Positions 32,689 through 40,761 of a stretch of DNA of 52,813 nt are shown here, piece by piece. The notes beneath the pieces are model-generated. The model had not been told where the DNA came from, made no database searches, and saw only the letters and a list, made by a program, of their open reading frames with translations. The stretch is from Caballeronia jiangsuensis (GTDB lineage: Bacteria > Pseudomonadota > Gammaproteobacteria > Burkholderiales > Burkholderiaceae), in NCBI GenBank assembly GCA_000648925.1, contig JFHF01000051.1:1-52813 (forward strand), read 5' to 3'. A program made the translations under genes and the position numbers. Position 1 is the stretch's first letter; the number at the start of each line of letters is the position of its first letter.

Positions 32689-34911
32689 TTACAGCAAGTC
32701 CTCGATCATCACCGGCAGCTTCCTCACGCGTACGCCCGTCGCGTGATACACCGCACCCGTAATCGCCGCCGCGATCCCCGCCAGCCCGATCTCCGCGATC
32801 CCCCGCGCGCCGAGCTCGTTGAAGATCGTGTCGGGATAGTCGAGGAACGTGACGTCCATCTTCGGCGTATCGGCGTTGGTCGCGACGACGTAATCCGCGA
32901 GGCTGCTGTTGACCGGCGCGCCGCTTCGTTCGTCGTAGACGGTGTGCTCGAAGAGCGCCATGCCGACGCCCATCACGACCGCGCCTTCGATCTGATTGCG
33001 TCCCGCACGCGGATTGAGGATCTTGCCCGCATCGATCACGGTGACGACGCGGCTCACCCGCAAGCGCGCCGTAGACGGTTCCCACGTCACTTCGGCGAAG
33101 TGCGCGCCGTACGAGTGGATCGACCACTTCTTCTTCAGCGGATCGTCGAAGCCGCCTTTCGCGCTGCCGCTACCCGAGGCCGCATGCAGCTTCGCGGCTT
33201 CGAGAATGCGCCCGAACGGCACGCCGCTTTCGGGCCGTTCGTTCTTGCGATGCACATGCCCGCCGCTCATCGCGAGCTCGTCCGCCTTGGCCCCCGCGAA
33301 CGGCAATCCTTCCGCCTTCACGGCACGCGCGAGCAACGTCTTGATGGCCGCGCGAACGGCGTCCGATACCGCCGGAATCACCGATGCCGTCGCCGCCGAT
33401 CCGCCGGACACCGGGCCGAGCGGCAGCGACGTATCGCCGAGACCGACTTCGATCTTGTCGAGCGGTATGCCCGTATGCTCCGCGACGAGCTGCGCGAGGA
33501 TCGTGTACGTGCCCGTGCCGATATCCTGCGTGCCGCACGCGACGCGCGCCGTGCCGTCCGAACGCAGGTCGACGGTCGCGTCCGCCGAAAAGCGCAGGCC
33601 CGGCCAGCTGCACGCGCCGACGCCCCAGCCGAGCGTGAGACCGTCGCGCGTCATCGAGCCGACTTCCGGCGTGCGCTTGGACCAGCCGAACTTGTCCGCG
33701 CCCGTCTTCAGGCATTCGACGAAATGCCGCGACGAAAACGGCAGGCCGCTGCTTTCATCGACGCTCGGCTCGTTTCGCAAACGCAGCTCGACAGGATCGA
33801 TCTTCAACGCGATGGCCAGCTCGTCCATCGCCGATTCGAGCGCGAAGAGGCCAGGCACCGCGCCGGGTCCGCGCATCGACGTGGGCGAGCCGACATTGCG
33901 TTTCACGGTGCCGCCCGTCACGCGCAGATTGGGCGTGCTGTACATCGACGGCGTCGCTTCGCCGCAGTCTTCCGCGTAGTCGTCGGCGATGGCTTCGTGA
34001 TTCACGAAGTCGTGCTGCAACGAGACGAGCTTGCCGTCCTGCGTCGCCGCGAGCCGCACGCGCTGCTGCGTGGTCGGCCGGTGCCCGACGTTCTGGAACA
34101 TCATCTTGCGCGACAGCACGAGCTTGACGGGCCGCTCCAGTTGCCGCGTCGCGGCCGCGGCGAGCAGCGAATGCGGCCACATCCACAGCTTGCCGCCGAA
34201 GCCCGAGCCGAGATAGCGCGAGATCACGCGCACCTTCTCTTTCGGCAGGCCGAGCATCTGCATCAGCGTGCCCTGATGGTTGGCCACCGCCTGACTCGTC
34301 TCATAGAACGTGTAGCTCTCGCCGTTCCAGTGCGCGACGGTCGCGTGCAGCTCGATCGGGTTATGCGTCTCGACCGGCGTCACATAGTTTTCGTCGATCT
34401 TCACGGGCGCATCGTCGAAGGCCTTGTCGGGATCGCCGCGCTCGCTGTGGACGTCGAGCTTCTTGTCCGTATCGAGCGTCGCGCTCACGTCGTGCGGCGT
34501 CTTGTCGTAGCCGACCTTGACCGCGCCGGCCGCGGCGCTCGCCGCTTCGAACGTGTCCGCGACCACGAGCGCGACGTATTGCCCGTAGTAGCGAATGACG
34601 TCGTCTTCGAACGGCGGGCGATTCTCGTCGACGAAACCGGTATCGATCGAATTGCCGGAGATGCGATAGAAGCGGCCGATATTGCCGCGATGAAGAATCA
34701 GCTTCACGCCGGGCATGGCTTGCGCGGCGGCGAATTCGAGCGACGTGATCCTGCCGCTCGCGATGGTGGCGCCGACCGGCACGGCGTACAGCATGCCGGG
34801 CAAGTCGATGTCGGAAGTGTAAGTCGCGCGGCCGCAGACCTTCAGCGGTCCGTCGATGCGCGACTGGGGCCGTCCAATGAAGGACTGCGTAATGTCGGGC
34901 GCGGTGGACAT
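32689..34911 (-). CDS. paoC: Molybdopterin-binding subunit of aldehyde oxidoreductase (PaoC/YagR-like)
   Basis: 740 residues, the usual size for PaoC. The N terminus reads IGRPQSRIDGPLKVCGRATYTSD, the start of the aldehyde oxidase large subunit. Moco-binding stretches include SGFGGKLWMWPHSLLAAAA and ACGTQDIGTGTYT. The active-site Glu lies in GIAEIGLAGIAAAITGAVYH at the C terminus. GAGGA is 8 bases upstream. It is the third gene of a three-gene operon (FeS, FAD, Mo subunits). It catalyses oxidation of aldehydes to acids using water, with electrons passed via FeS and FAD subunits. No XdhC/PaoD-type maturation chaperone gene follows it in the window. Confidence 0.9.
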   Translation of the reverse strand: MSTAPDITQSFIGRPQSRIDGPLKVCGRATYTSDIDLPGMLYAVPVGATIASGRITSLEFAAAQAMPGVKLILHRGNIGRFYRISGNSIDTGFVDENRPPFEDDVIRYYGQYVALVVADTFEAASAAAGAVKVGYDKTPHDVSATLDTDKKLDVHSERGDPDKAFDDAPVKIDENYVTPVETHNPIELHATVAHWNGESYTFYETSQAVANHQGTLMQMLGLPKEKVRVISRYLGSGFGGKLWMWPHSLLAAAATRQLERPVKLVLSRKMMFQNVGHRPTTQQRVRLAATQDGKLVSLQHDFVNHEAIADDYAEDCGEATPSMYSTPNLRVTGGTVKRNVGSPTSMRGPGAVPGLFALESAMDELAIALKIDPVELRLRNEPSVDESSGLPFSSRHFVECLKTGADKFGWSKRTPEVGSMTRDGLTLGWGVGACSWPGLRFSADATVDLRSDGTARVACGTQDIGTGTYTILAQLVAEHTGIPLDKIEVGLGDTSLPLGPVSGGSAATASVIPAVSDAVRAAIKTLLARAVKAEGLPFAGAKADELAMSGGHVHRKNERPESGVPFGRILEAAKLHAASGSGSAKGGFDDPLKKKWSIHSYGAHFAEVTWEPSTARLRVSRVVTVIDAGKILNPRAGRNQIEGAVVMGVGMALFEHTVYDERSGAPVNSSLADYVVATNADTPKMDVTFLDYPDTIFNELGARGIAEIGLAGIAAAITGAVYHATGVRVRKLPVMIEDLL

Positions 34912-34932
34912 GTTCGGGTTCCTCGGTCGGGT

Positions 34933-35937
34933 TCAGGATGTTTGCGTGACCATCTTGAGCGTATGCACGATGCAGCGCTTCGATAGCTCGACCTTGAAGC
35001 CGTTCTCGCTTTGCGGCTTCGCATCGGCGAGCGCGGCGTCGGCGGCGCGCCTGAAGGTGACTTCATCGGGCGCGGCGCCCTGCAGTTCCTTCTCCGCCTC
35101 GCGCGATCGCCACGGCTTCGTGCCGACACCGCCGAGACCCACGCGCGCATGCGCGATGCGTCCGTCCTTCACGCCGATCACGACGCCCGCCGACGCCAGC
35201 GCGAACTCGTACGACGCGCGATCGCGCAGCTTGAGATAAGCCGAGCGCGCGCCTTCGACCGGCGGCGGCAAGGTGACGTGCGTGATCAGATCGCCGGCAT
35301 CGAGCACGTTCTCGCGATCGGGCGTGGCGCCGGGCACAAGGAAGAATTCATCGATGGGAATCGCGCGCTTGCCGGCCGTGCCTTCCACATGAACCGTCGC
35401 TTCGAGCGCCTGCAGCGCCACGCACATGTCCGACGGATTGCTCGCGATGCACGACTCGCTCGTGCCGAGAATCGCCATCATGCGATTGAAGCCCTGAATC
35501 GCCGAGCAGCCGCTGCCCGGCTCGCGCTTGTTGCACGGCGAGGTCGTGTCGCGGAAATACACGCAGCGCGTGCGCTGCAGAATGTTGCCGCCGGTGGTCG
35601 CCATGTTGCGCAACTGCACGGACGCGCCAGCGAGCACCGCTTGCGACAGCACCGCGTAACGATCGCGAATCAGCGGATGATGCGCGAGATCCGAGTTGCG
35701 CGAGGTCGCGCCGATAAGCACGCCGCCGTCCTTCGTTTCCTCGATCTTGTCGAGCGGCAGGCGGCTGATATCGACGACGCGCATCGGCCGCTCGACATTG
35801 AGCTTCATCAGGTCGAGCAGGGTCGTGCCGCCCGCGAGAAAGCGCACTTCCGCGCCTTGCTGCGCGGTATGCGCGAGCGCGCCTGCGTTGATCGCGTCGC
35901 GCATGTCGCGCGCGCGGGAGAGTTGGAACATGTCCAT
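34933..35937 (-). CDS. paoB: FAD-binding subunit of aldehyde oxidoreductase (PaoB/YagS-like)
   Basis: 334 residues from ATG 35937, with AGGAG 7 bases upstream. FAD-binding loop VRFLAGGTTLLDLMKLNVE, then ATTGGNILQRTRCVYFRD and PCNKREPGSGCSAIQGFNR. The insert with closely spaced cysteines is what distinguishes PaoB from ordinary xanthine dehydrogenase FAD subunits and binds an extra [4Fe-4S] cluster in E. coli PaoABC. The C-terminal CO-dehydrogenase flavoprotein domain is complete. It is separated from the FeS gene by 11 bases and from paoC by 21. Confidence 0.92.
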   Translation of the reverse strand: MDMFQLSRARDMRDAINAGALAHTAQQGAEVRFLAGGTTLLDLMKLNVERPMRVVDISRLPLDKIEETKDGGVLIGATSRNSDLAHHPLIRDRYAVLSQAVLAGASVQLRNMATTGGNILQRTRCVYFRDTTSPCNKREPGSGCSAIQGFNRMMAILGTSESCIASNPSDMCVALQALEATVHVEGTAGKRAIPIDEFFLVPGATPDRENVLDAGDLITHVTLPPPVEGARSAYLKLRDRASYEFALASAGVVIGVKDGRIAHARVGLGGVGTKPWRSREAEKELQGAAPDEVTFRRAADAALADAKPQSENGFKVELSKRCIVHTLKMVTQTS

Positions 35938-35948
35938 GTCGGCGCTCC

Positions 35949-36506
35949 TTATTTCGACGACGGCTTGGTCGCCCGCACCGACTGGATCGCGCTGACGATG
36001 TTCTGATACGCGCCGCAGCGGCACAGATTGCCGCTCATCGCTTCGCGCACGTCGTTGTCGCTCGGACCGATGGGTTCATCGAGCAGCGCCACCGCCGACA
36101 TCAACTGGCCGGCCGTGCAGTAGCCGCACTGATAGCCGTCGCATTCGACGAACGCGGCCTGCAGCGGATGCAGCGCCTCGACTTCGCCGATGCCTTCGAT
36201 CGTCGTGATGGTGTCGCCATCGCAGGCGGCTGCGAAGCACAGACACGAGTTCACGCGGCGGCCGTTCACATGAACGGTGCATGCGCCGCATTGGCCGTGA
36301 TCGCAGCCTTTCTTCGTGCCGGTCAGATGAAGATGCTCGCGCAATGCATCTAATAGCGTGGTGCGCGGATCGATCGACAGCGTATGGCTGCTGCCGTTGA
36401 CGGTGAAGGTGAACGTGGCGGTGGACTCGTCGGCTTTGGCTCGCCGCGTCTTGTTGGGTGTGTCGGCGTGCGTGGTTTTCGATTGGGGGATGTGACGTTG
36501 TGGCAT
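35949..36506 (-). CDS. paoA: [2Fe-2S] subunit of aldehyde oxidoreductase (PaoA/YagT-like), no Tat leader
   Basis: 185 residues from ATG 36506, with AGGAG 8 bases upstream. The ferredoxin-like cluster motif is KKGCDHGQCGACTVHVNGRR; the helical second-cluster motif is DGYQCGYCTAGQLMSAVALL, then SGNLCRCGAYQNIV. E. coli PaoA carries an RR-type Tat signal before the same domain; here the N terminus is a short polar arm (QSKTTHADTPNKTRRAK) with no hydrophobic stretch. The complex is therefore probably cytoplasmic (inference). It is the first gene of the operon. The 285 bases between it and the next small ORF show no further gene. Confidence 0.92.
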   Translation of the reverse strand: MPQRHIPQSKTTHADTPNKTRRAKADESTATFTFTVNGSSHTLSIDPRTTLLDALREHLHLTGTKKGCDHGQCGACTVHVNGRRVNSCLCFAAACDGDTITTIEGIGEVEALHPLQAAFVECDGYQCGYCTAGQLMSAVALLDEPIGPSDNDVREAMSGNLCRCGAYQNIVSAIQSVRATKPSSK

Positions 36507-36791
36507 CGGGCAATCTCCTGGAATTGTGCAGCAAGCTGCTGCACGAATGCGGCGATGAAGCGGCACGGCTTGAGAGAGGCGAAGATGCGGTGAAGCGTGT
36601 CGGGCGCCGAGAAGGAAGGGCGGCGAAAAAGGGTCTGTGCGGCGGGCGCAGGACCTTCGGGCGCCGGCGATGCGGCGAAGACGACACTCAGCCAGTATAG
36701 GCACCTGACGCGAAACTTTCCCGATCGAAAGCCTGGCGCGGGCCACGAGATGCTGCGGGCGCACGAAGCATGCCCGCAGCGGCGAAGCGGT

Positions 36792-36899
36792 TCAGTGCGT
36801 GAGCACGGCCCGCGCGACGAGCGACAGAAGGAACTCCCCGACCGTCGTAAAGACGACGAGCGCCACGAGGATCAGGATCAGGCGAAGAATCATCTGCAT
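36792..36899 (-). CDS. 35-residue single-pass membrane micro-protein
   Basis: A short frame starting ATG at 36899, with GGAG 7 bases upstream. It reads MQMILRLILILVALVVFTTV and continues to ...VLTH before TGA. Almost the whole chain is one hydrophobic helix with an acidic residue (GEF) in the middle. Good ribosome site, suitable composition and position argue for translation, although no homologue is recognised. The U tract of a strong hairpin ends at its ribosome site, so its mRNA either reads through that hairpin or is made as an attenuated leader. It lies downstream of the MHS transporter gene in the same direction. Confidence 0.6.
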   Translation of the reverse strand: MQMILRLILILVALVVFTTVGEFLLSLVARAVLTH

Positions 36900-36910
36900 C
36901 GTGGCGCTCC

Positions 36911-36935
36911 AAAAAAAATGGCCGCATGCGCGGCC
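36911..36935 (-). terminator. Intrinsic terminator immediately before the micro-ORF
   Basis: On the minus strand GGCCGC-GCAT-GCGGCC is followed by A and eight T. It lies about 124 bases after the stop of the MHS transporter gene (37059) and only a base or two from the GGAG of the 35-residue ORF. Confidence 0.8.
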
Positions 36936-37058
36936 GGAAGGAGGGGTTGGGTCAGTCAGTCTTTAGCGTAAGCGCGCTTTCTTAATTCAGACTTAAGCGA
37001 GCCGGATTTCCGTGCGGGCCGCCCATTCTCCTTCCTTTGCGAGCGCAATGCAGCAGGC

Positions 37059-38375
37059 TTACCGCAGCGCGTCGCTGTAGCGGTCGCGCAGCGGGAGGAT
37101 AGTCAGGAGCGCGACCGCGCTGCCGAAGATCACGTAATAGCAGATCGAGAGCGGGTCGCCCGTGGTCATCGTCAGCCATTGCACGATGGCCGGCGCGAAG
37201 CCGCCGAAGATCATCACCGCGACGTTGTAGCTCACCGAGATGCCCGTCGAACGCACGCTCGAAGGCAGCAGTTCGGAGATGAACGCCGGATAGCAGCCCT
37301 GGAAGATGCCGAGATACGTCATCAGCAGCGCCTGGCAGACGATCAGCATCGGCAGGCTCGGATGCGCGGTGAGCACGGCGAAGATCGGATACGCCGTGAC
37401 GAGCGACAGCGCGAGCGCGGTCGCCATCAGCTTCTTGCGGCCGACGCGATCCGACAGCCGGCCGAAGATCGGGCAGCAGACGAGATACACGAGCGCGCCG
37501 ATCGTCGAGCTGATGAGGCCGTCGGTGAGCGCCATGTGCAGCACGCGCGTGGCGTGCGTCGGCAGATACAGCAGGAAGATGTACGTACCGATGGTGCCGA
37601 ACACCGTGAGGCCGAAGCCTGCGAGCACGGGCATCCAGTGTTTCGTGGCGGTGTCGCGGATCGGCCGCGTGCTCAGTTCGTTCTTCTGCGCCTTCTCGAC
37701 GAACACCGGCGATTCATCCAGTTTCGAGCGCAGATACAGACCGACCGGCACGATCAGCAGACCGCAGACGAACGGAACGCGCCAGCCCCAGCTATTCAGA
37801 TGCTCGGGGCTCAGCGTGCGCGTGAGCACCGCGCCGAAGAACGAGCCCGCGAGACTCGCCGCCGCTTGCGCGACCATCTGGAAGCTGCCGAAATAGCCGC
37901 GCTTGTTGGCGGGCGCGTATTCGACGAGGAACGCCGTCGCGCAGCCCACTTCGCCGCCTGCCGAGAAGCCCTGAATCAGGCGGCCGAGCAGCATCAGCAA
38001 GGGCGCGGCGATGCCGATCGCGGCATACGTCGGCGCGAACGCGATGATCGCGATGCCGACCGCCATCAGCGAGATGGTGAGCGTGAGCGCCGACTTGCGC
38101 CCGACGCGATCCGCGACCGCGCCCAGCACGATGCCGCCGAGCGGCCGCGTCAGGAAGCCGACGCCGAATGTCGCCCAGGTCGCGAGCAGCGAGATGGTGG
38201 GGTTTGTCGCGGGAAAGTACAGCTTGGCGATGATCACGGCGAAGAAGCCGTAGACCATGAAGTCGAACCATTCGAGCGCGTTGCCGATGGTCGATACGAC
38301 GATCGCTCGCCGGCCGGACATGTTGATCGCGGCGTTCTCTTCGGCCGCGTGGGCTGCGGGTAGTACGGTGCTCAT
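37059..38375 (-). CDS. MHS-family major facilitator transporter (organic acid / proline-betaine type)
   Basis: 438 residues from ATG 38375, with GGAG 9 bases upstream. Twelve membrane segments. Family motifs: GNALEWFDFMVYGFFA in helix 1, FLTRPLGGIVLGAVADRVGRK in loop 2-3, GRLIQGFSAGGEVGCA, and the second-half FGRLSDRVGRKKL. This is the metabolite:H+ symporter group that includes ProP, KgtP and ShiA; the substrate cannot be read from sequence. It is divergent from a LysR gene that is followed by an M20 hydrolase and a peptidase-like gene, so an amide-linked or amino-acid-derived substrate is likely. Confidence 0.9.
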   Translation of the reverse strand: MSTVLPAAHAAEENAAINMSGRRAIVVSTIGNALEWFDFMVYGFFAVIIAKLYFPATNPTISLLATWATFGVGFLTRPLGGIVLGAVADRVGRKSALTLTISLMAVGIAIIAFAPTYAAIGIAAPLLMLLGRLIQGFSAGGEVGCATAFLVEYAPANKRGYFGSFQMVAQAAASLAGSFFGAVLTRTLSPEHLNSWGWRVPFVCGLLIVPVGLYLRSKLDESPVFVEKAQKNELSTRPIRDTATKHWMPVLAGFGLTVFGTIGTYIFLLYLPTHATRVLHMALTDGLISSTIGALVYLVCCPIFGRLSDRVGRKKLMATALALSLVTAYPIFAVLTAHPSLPMLIVCQALLMTYLGIFQGCYPAFISELLPSSVRSTGISVSYNVAVMIFGGFAPAIVQWLTMTTGDPLSICYYVIFGSAVALLTILPLRDRYSDALR

Positions 38376-38487
38376 CGAATGCACTCCGTGGGCGTGGGGC
38401 GATTGATCAGGGGCGACGACATCCGCTTTTATGTCGGCTCGCACCATGCACGCGAGCCGCTGCAACACGCAAACATTACGCCGAGTT

Positions 38488-38510
38488 GAAATAAGAAAAT
38501 ATAGAATTTC
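38488..38510. promoter_or_regulatory. Candidate LysR operator in the divergent promoter region
   Basis: GAAAT (38488-38492) and ATTTC (38506-38510) form an interrupted inverted repeat in the most AT-rich part of the gap between the MHS transporter and the LysR gene. A related GAAATA/TATTTC palindrome precedes the M20 hydrolase gene. Confidence 0.4.
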
Positions 38511-38565
38511 TGAACTGACACTCAAGGAAACCTGATCGAACGATCCGGGTTCTCCCCAACGCACG

Positions 38566-39462
38566 ATGAGCAACATTCGCTTTTTGCGCACCTTCATCGC
38601 CGTCGCGCGCTACGGCTCCTTCGCCGCCGCCGCCGAGAAAGTCGCGCTCACGCAAGCGGCGGTAAGCATGCAGATGCAATCGCTCGAAGACGACCTGAAG
38701 CGGCCGCTCTTCGATCGCGTGGGGCGCACGAACCGGCTGACGAGCATCGGCAAGCAGGTTTTGCCGCAGGCGGAGCGCATCGTCGCGCTGTACGACAGCA
38801 TGCGTCTCACCGGCCTCGACGATGAAATCGCCGGATCGGTCGCCATCGGCGCAGTCGATTCGGCGATGGGCGCGCTCGCGTCCGTCGTCACCGAATTGAA
38901 AGGCCAGTATCCGCGGCTCGATGTGCGGCTTTTCACCGGCAAGGCGCTCGCGCTCGCGCCGCAGGTCGAAGCGGGCGAGATCGACGCCGCGGTGATCGTC
39001 GAGATGGCGGGCAAGACGCCGGCGAGTCTCAACTGGACACCGCTCTATTCGGAGCCGCTCGTCGCGGTCGGTTCGCGCGCCATCGCCCCGGTCAGCGTGG
39101 CCGACATGCTCGCGAGCCGGCCATTTCTGCGTTTCGATCGCGCGCAGCGCACCGGCGCGCTGATCGATCGCGCGCTCAAGCACAACCGTCTCGCGGTGAA
39201 CGAGTTTCTCGAACTGAATTCGCTCGAAGTGATCGTCGAACTCGTGCGGCAGGATGCGGGCGTTTCCGTCGTGCCGCTGCTCGAATACGGCTCGTGGGCG
39301 AGCGATCCGGCGTTGCGCGTGCTGCCGCTCGCGAAGAATACGCCGCGCCGCGTCGTCGGCATGCTGGAGCGCAGGATTCACGACCGTCATGCGGTGATGA
39401 GCGTCGTGCAGGAACGCATCCGGATGCGTTCGCGTGGCGCGATACCGGCGAAGGAAAGCTAA
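38566..39462 (+). CDS. LysR-family transcriptional regulator
   Basis: 298 residues. The N-terminal helix-turn-helix is typical: FLRTFIAVARYGSFAAAAEK, LTQAAVSMQMQSLEDDL, LFDRVGRTNRLTSIGKQVL. The C-terminal part is the effector-binding substrate domain (about 90-290). It is divergent from the MHS transporter and co-directional with the M20 hydrolase and DUF2817 genes, so it probably controls both sides. Its stop codon is inside a 9-base stem hairpin (39451-39472, loop TAAA), which may limit transcription into the hydrolase gene. Confidence 0.92.
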   Translation: MSNIRFLRTFIAVARYGSFAAAAEKVALTQAAVSMQMQSLEDDLKRPLFDRVGRTNRLTSIGKQVLPQAERIVALYDSMRLTGLDDEIAGSVAIGAVDSAMGALASVVTELKGQYPRLDVRLFTGKALALAPQVEAGEIDAAVIVEMAGKTPASLNWTPLYSEPLVAVGSRAIAPVSVADMLASRPFLRFDRAQRTGALIDRALKHNRLAVNEFLELNSLEVIVELVRQDAGVSVVPLLEYGSWASDPALRVLPLAKNTPRRVVGMLERRIHDRHAVMSVVQERIRMRSRGAIPAKES

Positions 39463-39485
39463 AGCTTTCCTTAAGTCACGGACAA

Positions 39486-39511
39486 GAAATATCAGCTTTC
39501 GCTGTTATTTC
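39486..39511. promoter_or_regulatory. Interrupted palindrome upstream of the M20 hydrolase gene
   Basis: GAAATA, T, CAGC, TTTC, GCTG, T, TATTTC: two stem blocks with one T-T mismatch, 46 bases before the start codon. It fits a dimer-binding operator, plausibly of the neighbouring LysR protein, or an RNA hairpin. Confidence 0.45.
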
Positions 39512-39557
39512 CGGCCATCGACAATGCTTCGGTCACTCAATCACACACGAGGCAAGC

Positions 39558-40751
39558 ATGTCGATCATTCCCGAGATCGCCCGGTCGCGCGACGAGATTC
39601 AGGCCATTCGCCGCGATATTCACGCGCATCCCGAACTCTGCTACGAAGAAGCGCGCACCGCCGAACTGGTCGCGCAGAAGCTCGAGAGCTGGGATATCGA
39701 AGTGACGCGGGGGCTCGGCAAGACGGGCGTCGTCGGCGTGTTGAAGAAAGGCGCGAGCAAGCGCGCGATCGGACTGCGCGCCGACATGGATGCACTGCCG
39801 ATTCCCGAGCTGAACACCTTCGCGCATGCGTCGCGCCACGAGAACAAGATGCATGCGTGCGGCCACGACGGCCACACCGCGATGCTCCTCGGCGCCGCGC
39901 AATATCTCGCGAAGCATCGCGACTTCGACGGCACGGTCGTCTTCATTTTTCAGCCTGCGGAGGAAGGCGGCGGCGGCGCGAAAGCGATGATCGAAGACGG
40001 CCTTTTCGAGCGTTTTCCTGTCGATGCCGTGTTCGCGTTGCACAACTGGCCGGGCATGGCGGCGGGCGAATTCGGCGCGCGTGTCGGTGCGACGCAGGCA
40101 TCGAGCAATGAGTTCGAGATCCGCATCGAAGGCGTGGGCGCGCATGCCGCGATTCCGCACGATGGCGTCGATCCCGTGTTCACCGCGCTGCAGATCGGCA
40201 CGGGCTTGCAGAGCATCGTGACGCGCAACAAGCGGCCCATCGACGCTGCCGTGCTTTCGATCACGCGCATGCAGGCGGGCCACGCGATCAACGCCATCCC
40301 GACGACCGCGACGCTTGCCGGCACCGTGCGCACGTTTTCCGTCGATGTGCTCGATCTGATCGAGACGCGCATGAGGGAGATCGTCGCGGCGACGGCGTCG
40401 GCGTATCGATGCAAGGCCGAAGTCAGTTTCGTGCGCAACTATCCGCCGACAGTGAACACGGAAGCCGAGACGCAGTTCGCGCTCGGCGTGATGCAAAAGG
40501 TCGTCGGTGCGGACAAGGTGACTACGAACATCGATCCGACGATGGGCGCCGAGGACTTCTCGTACATGCTGCTGGAGCGGCCTGGCTGCTACGCGTATAT
40601 CGGCAACGGACTGGGTGCGCATCGCGATCACGGTCATGGGATCGGACCGTGCATGCTGCATAACAGCAGCTACGATTTCAACGATGACGTCCTCACGCTC
40701 GGCTCGACGTACTGGGTGCGTCTGGTCGAAGCATTTCTCTCGCGCGCCTGA
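39558..40751 (+). CDS. M20 amidohydrolase (hippurate hydrolase / N-acyl amino acid hydrolase type)
   Basis: 397 residues from ATG 39558, with GAGG 5 bases upstream. Metal-site motifs of the HipO/AbgB group: GLRADMDALPI, then ACGHDGHTAMLL, the catalytic-acid stretch FQPAEEGGGGAKAMIEDG, and MGAEDFSYML. The dimerisation lid domain lies about residues 180-295. Enzymes of this group cleave N-acyl or N-aroyl amino acids in the cytosol. It shares an operon with the DUF2817 gene, 10 bases downstream, and is next to a LysR regulator and MHS transporter. This suggests uptake and hydrolysis of an amide-type compound. Confidence 0.93.
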   Translation: MSIIPEIARSRDEIQAIRRDIHAHPELCYEEARTAELVAQKLESWDIEVTRGLGKTGVVGVLKKGASKRAIGLRADMDALPIPELNTFAHASRHENKMHACGHDGHTAMLLGAAQYLAKHRDFDGTVVFIFQPAEEGGGGAKAMIEDGLFERFPVDAVFALHNWPGMAAGEFGARVGATQASSNEFEIRIEGVGAHAAIPHDGVDPVFTALQIGTGLQSIVTRNKRPIDAAVLSITRMQAGHAINAIPTTATLAGTVRTFSVDVLDLIETRMREIVAATASAYRCKAEVSFVRNYPPTVNTEAETQFALGVMQKVVGADKVTTNIDPTMGAEDFSYMLLERPGCYAYIGNGLGAHRDHGHGIGPCMLHNSSYDFNDDVLTLGSTYWVRLVEAFLSRA

Positions 40752-40761
40752 GGAGGCGGAC

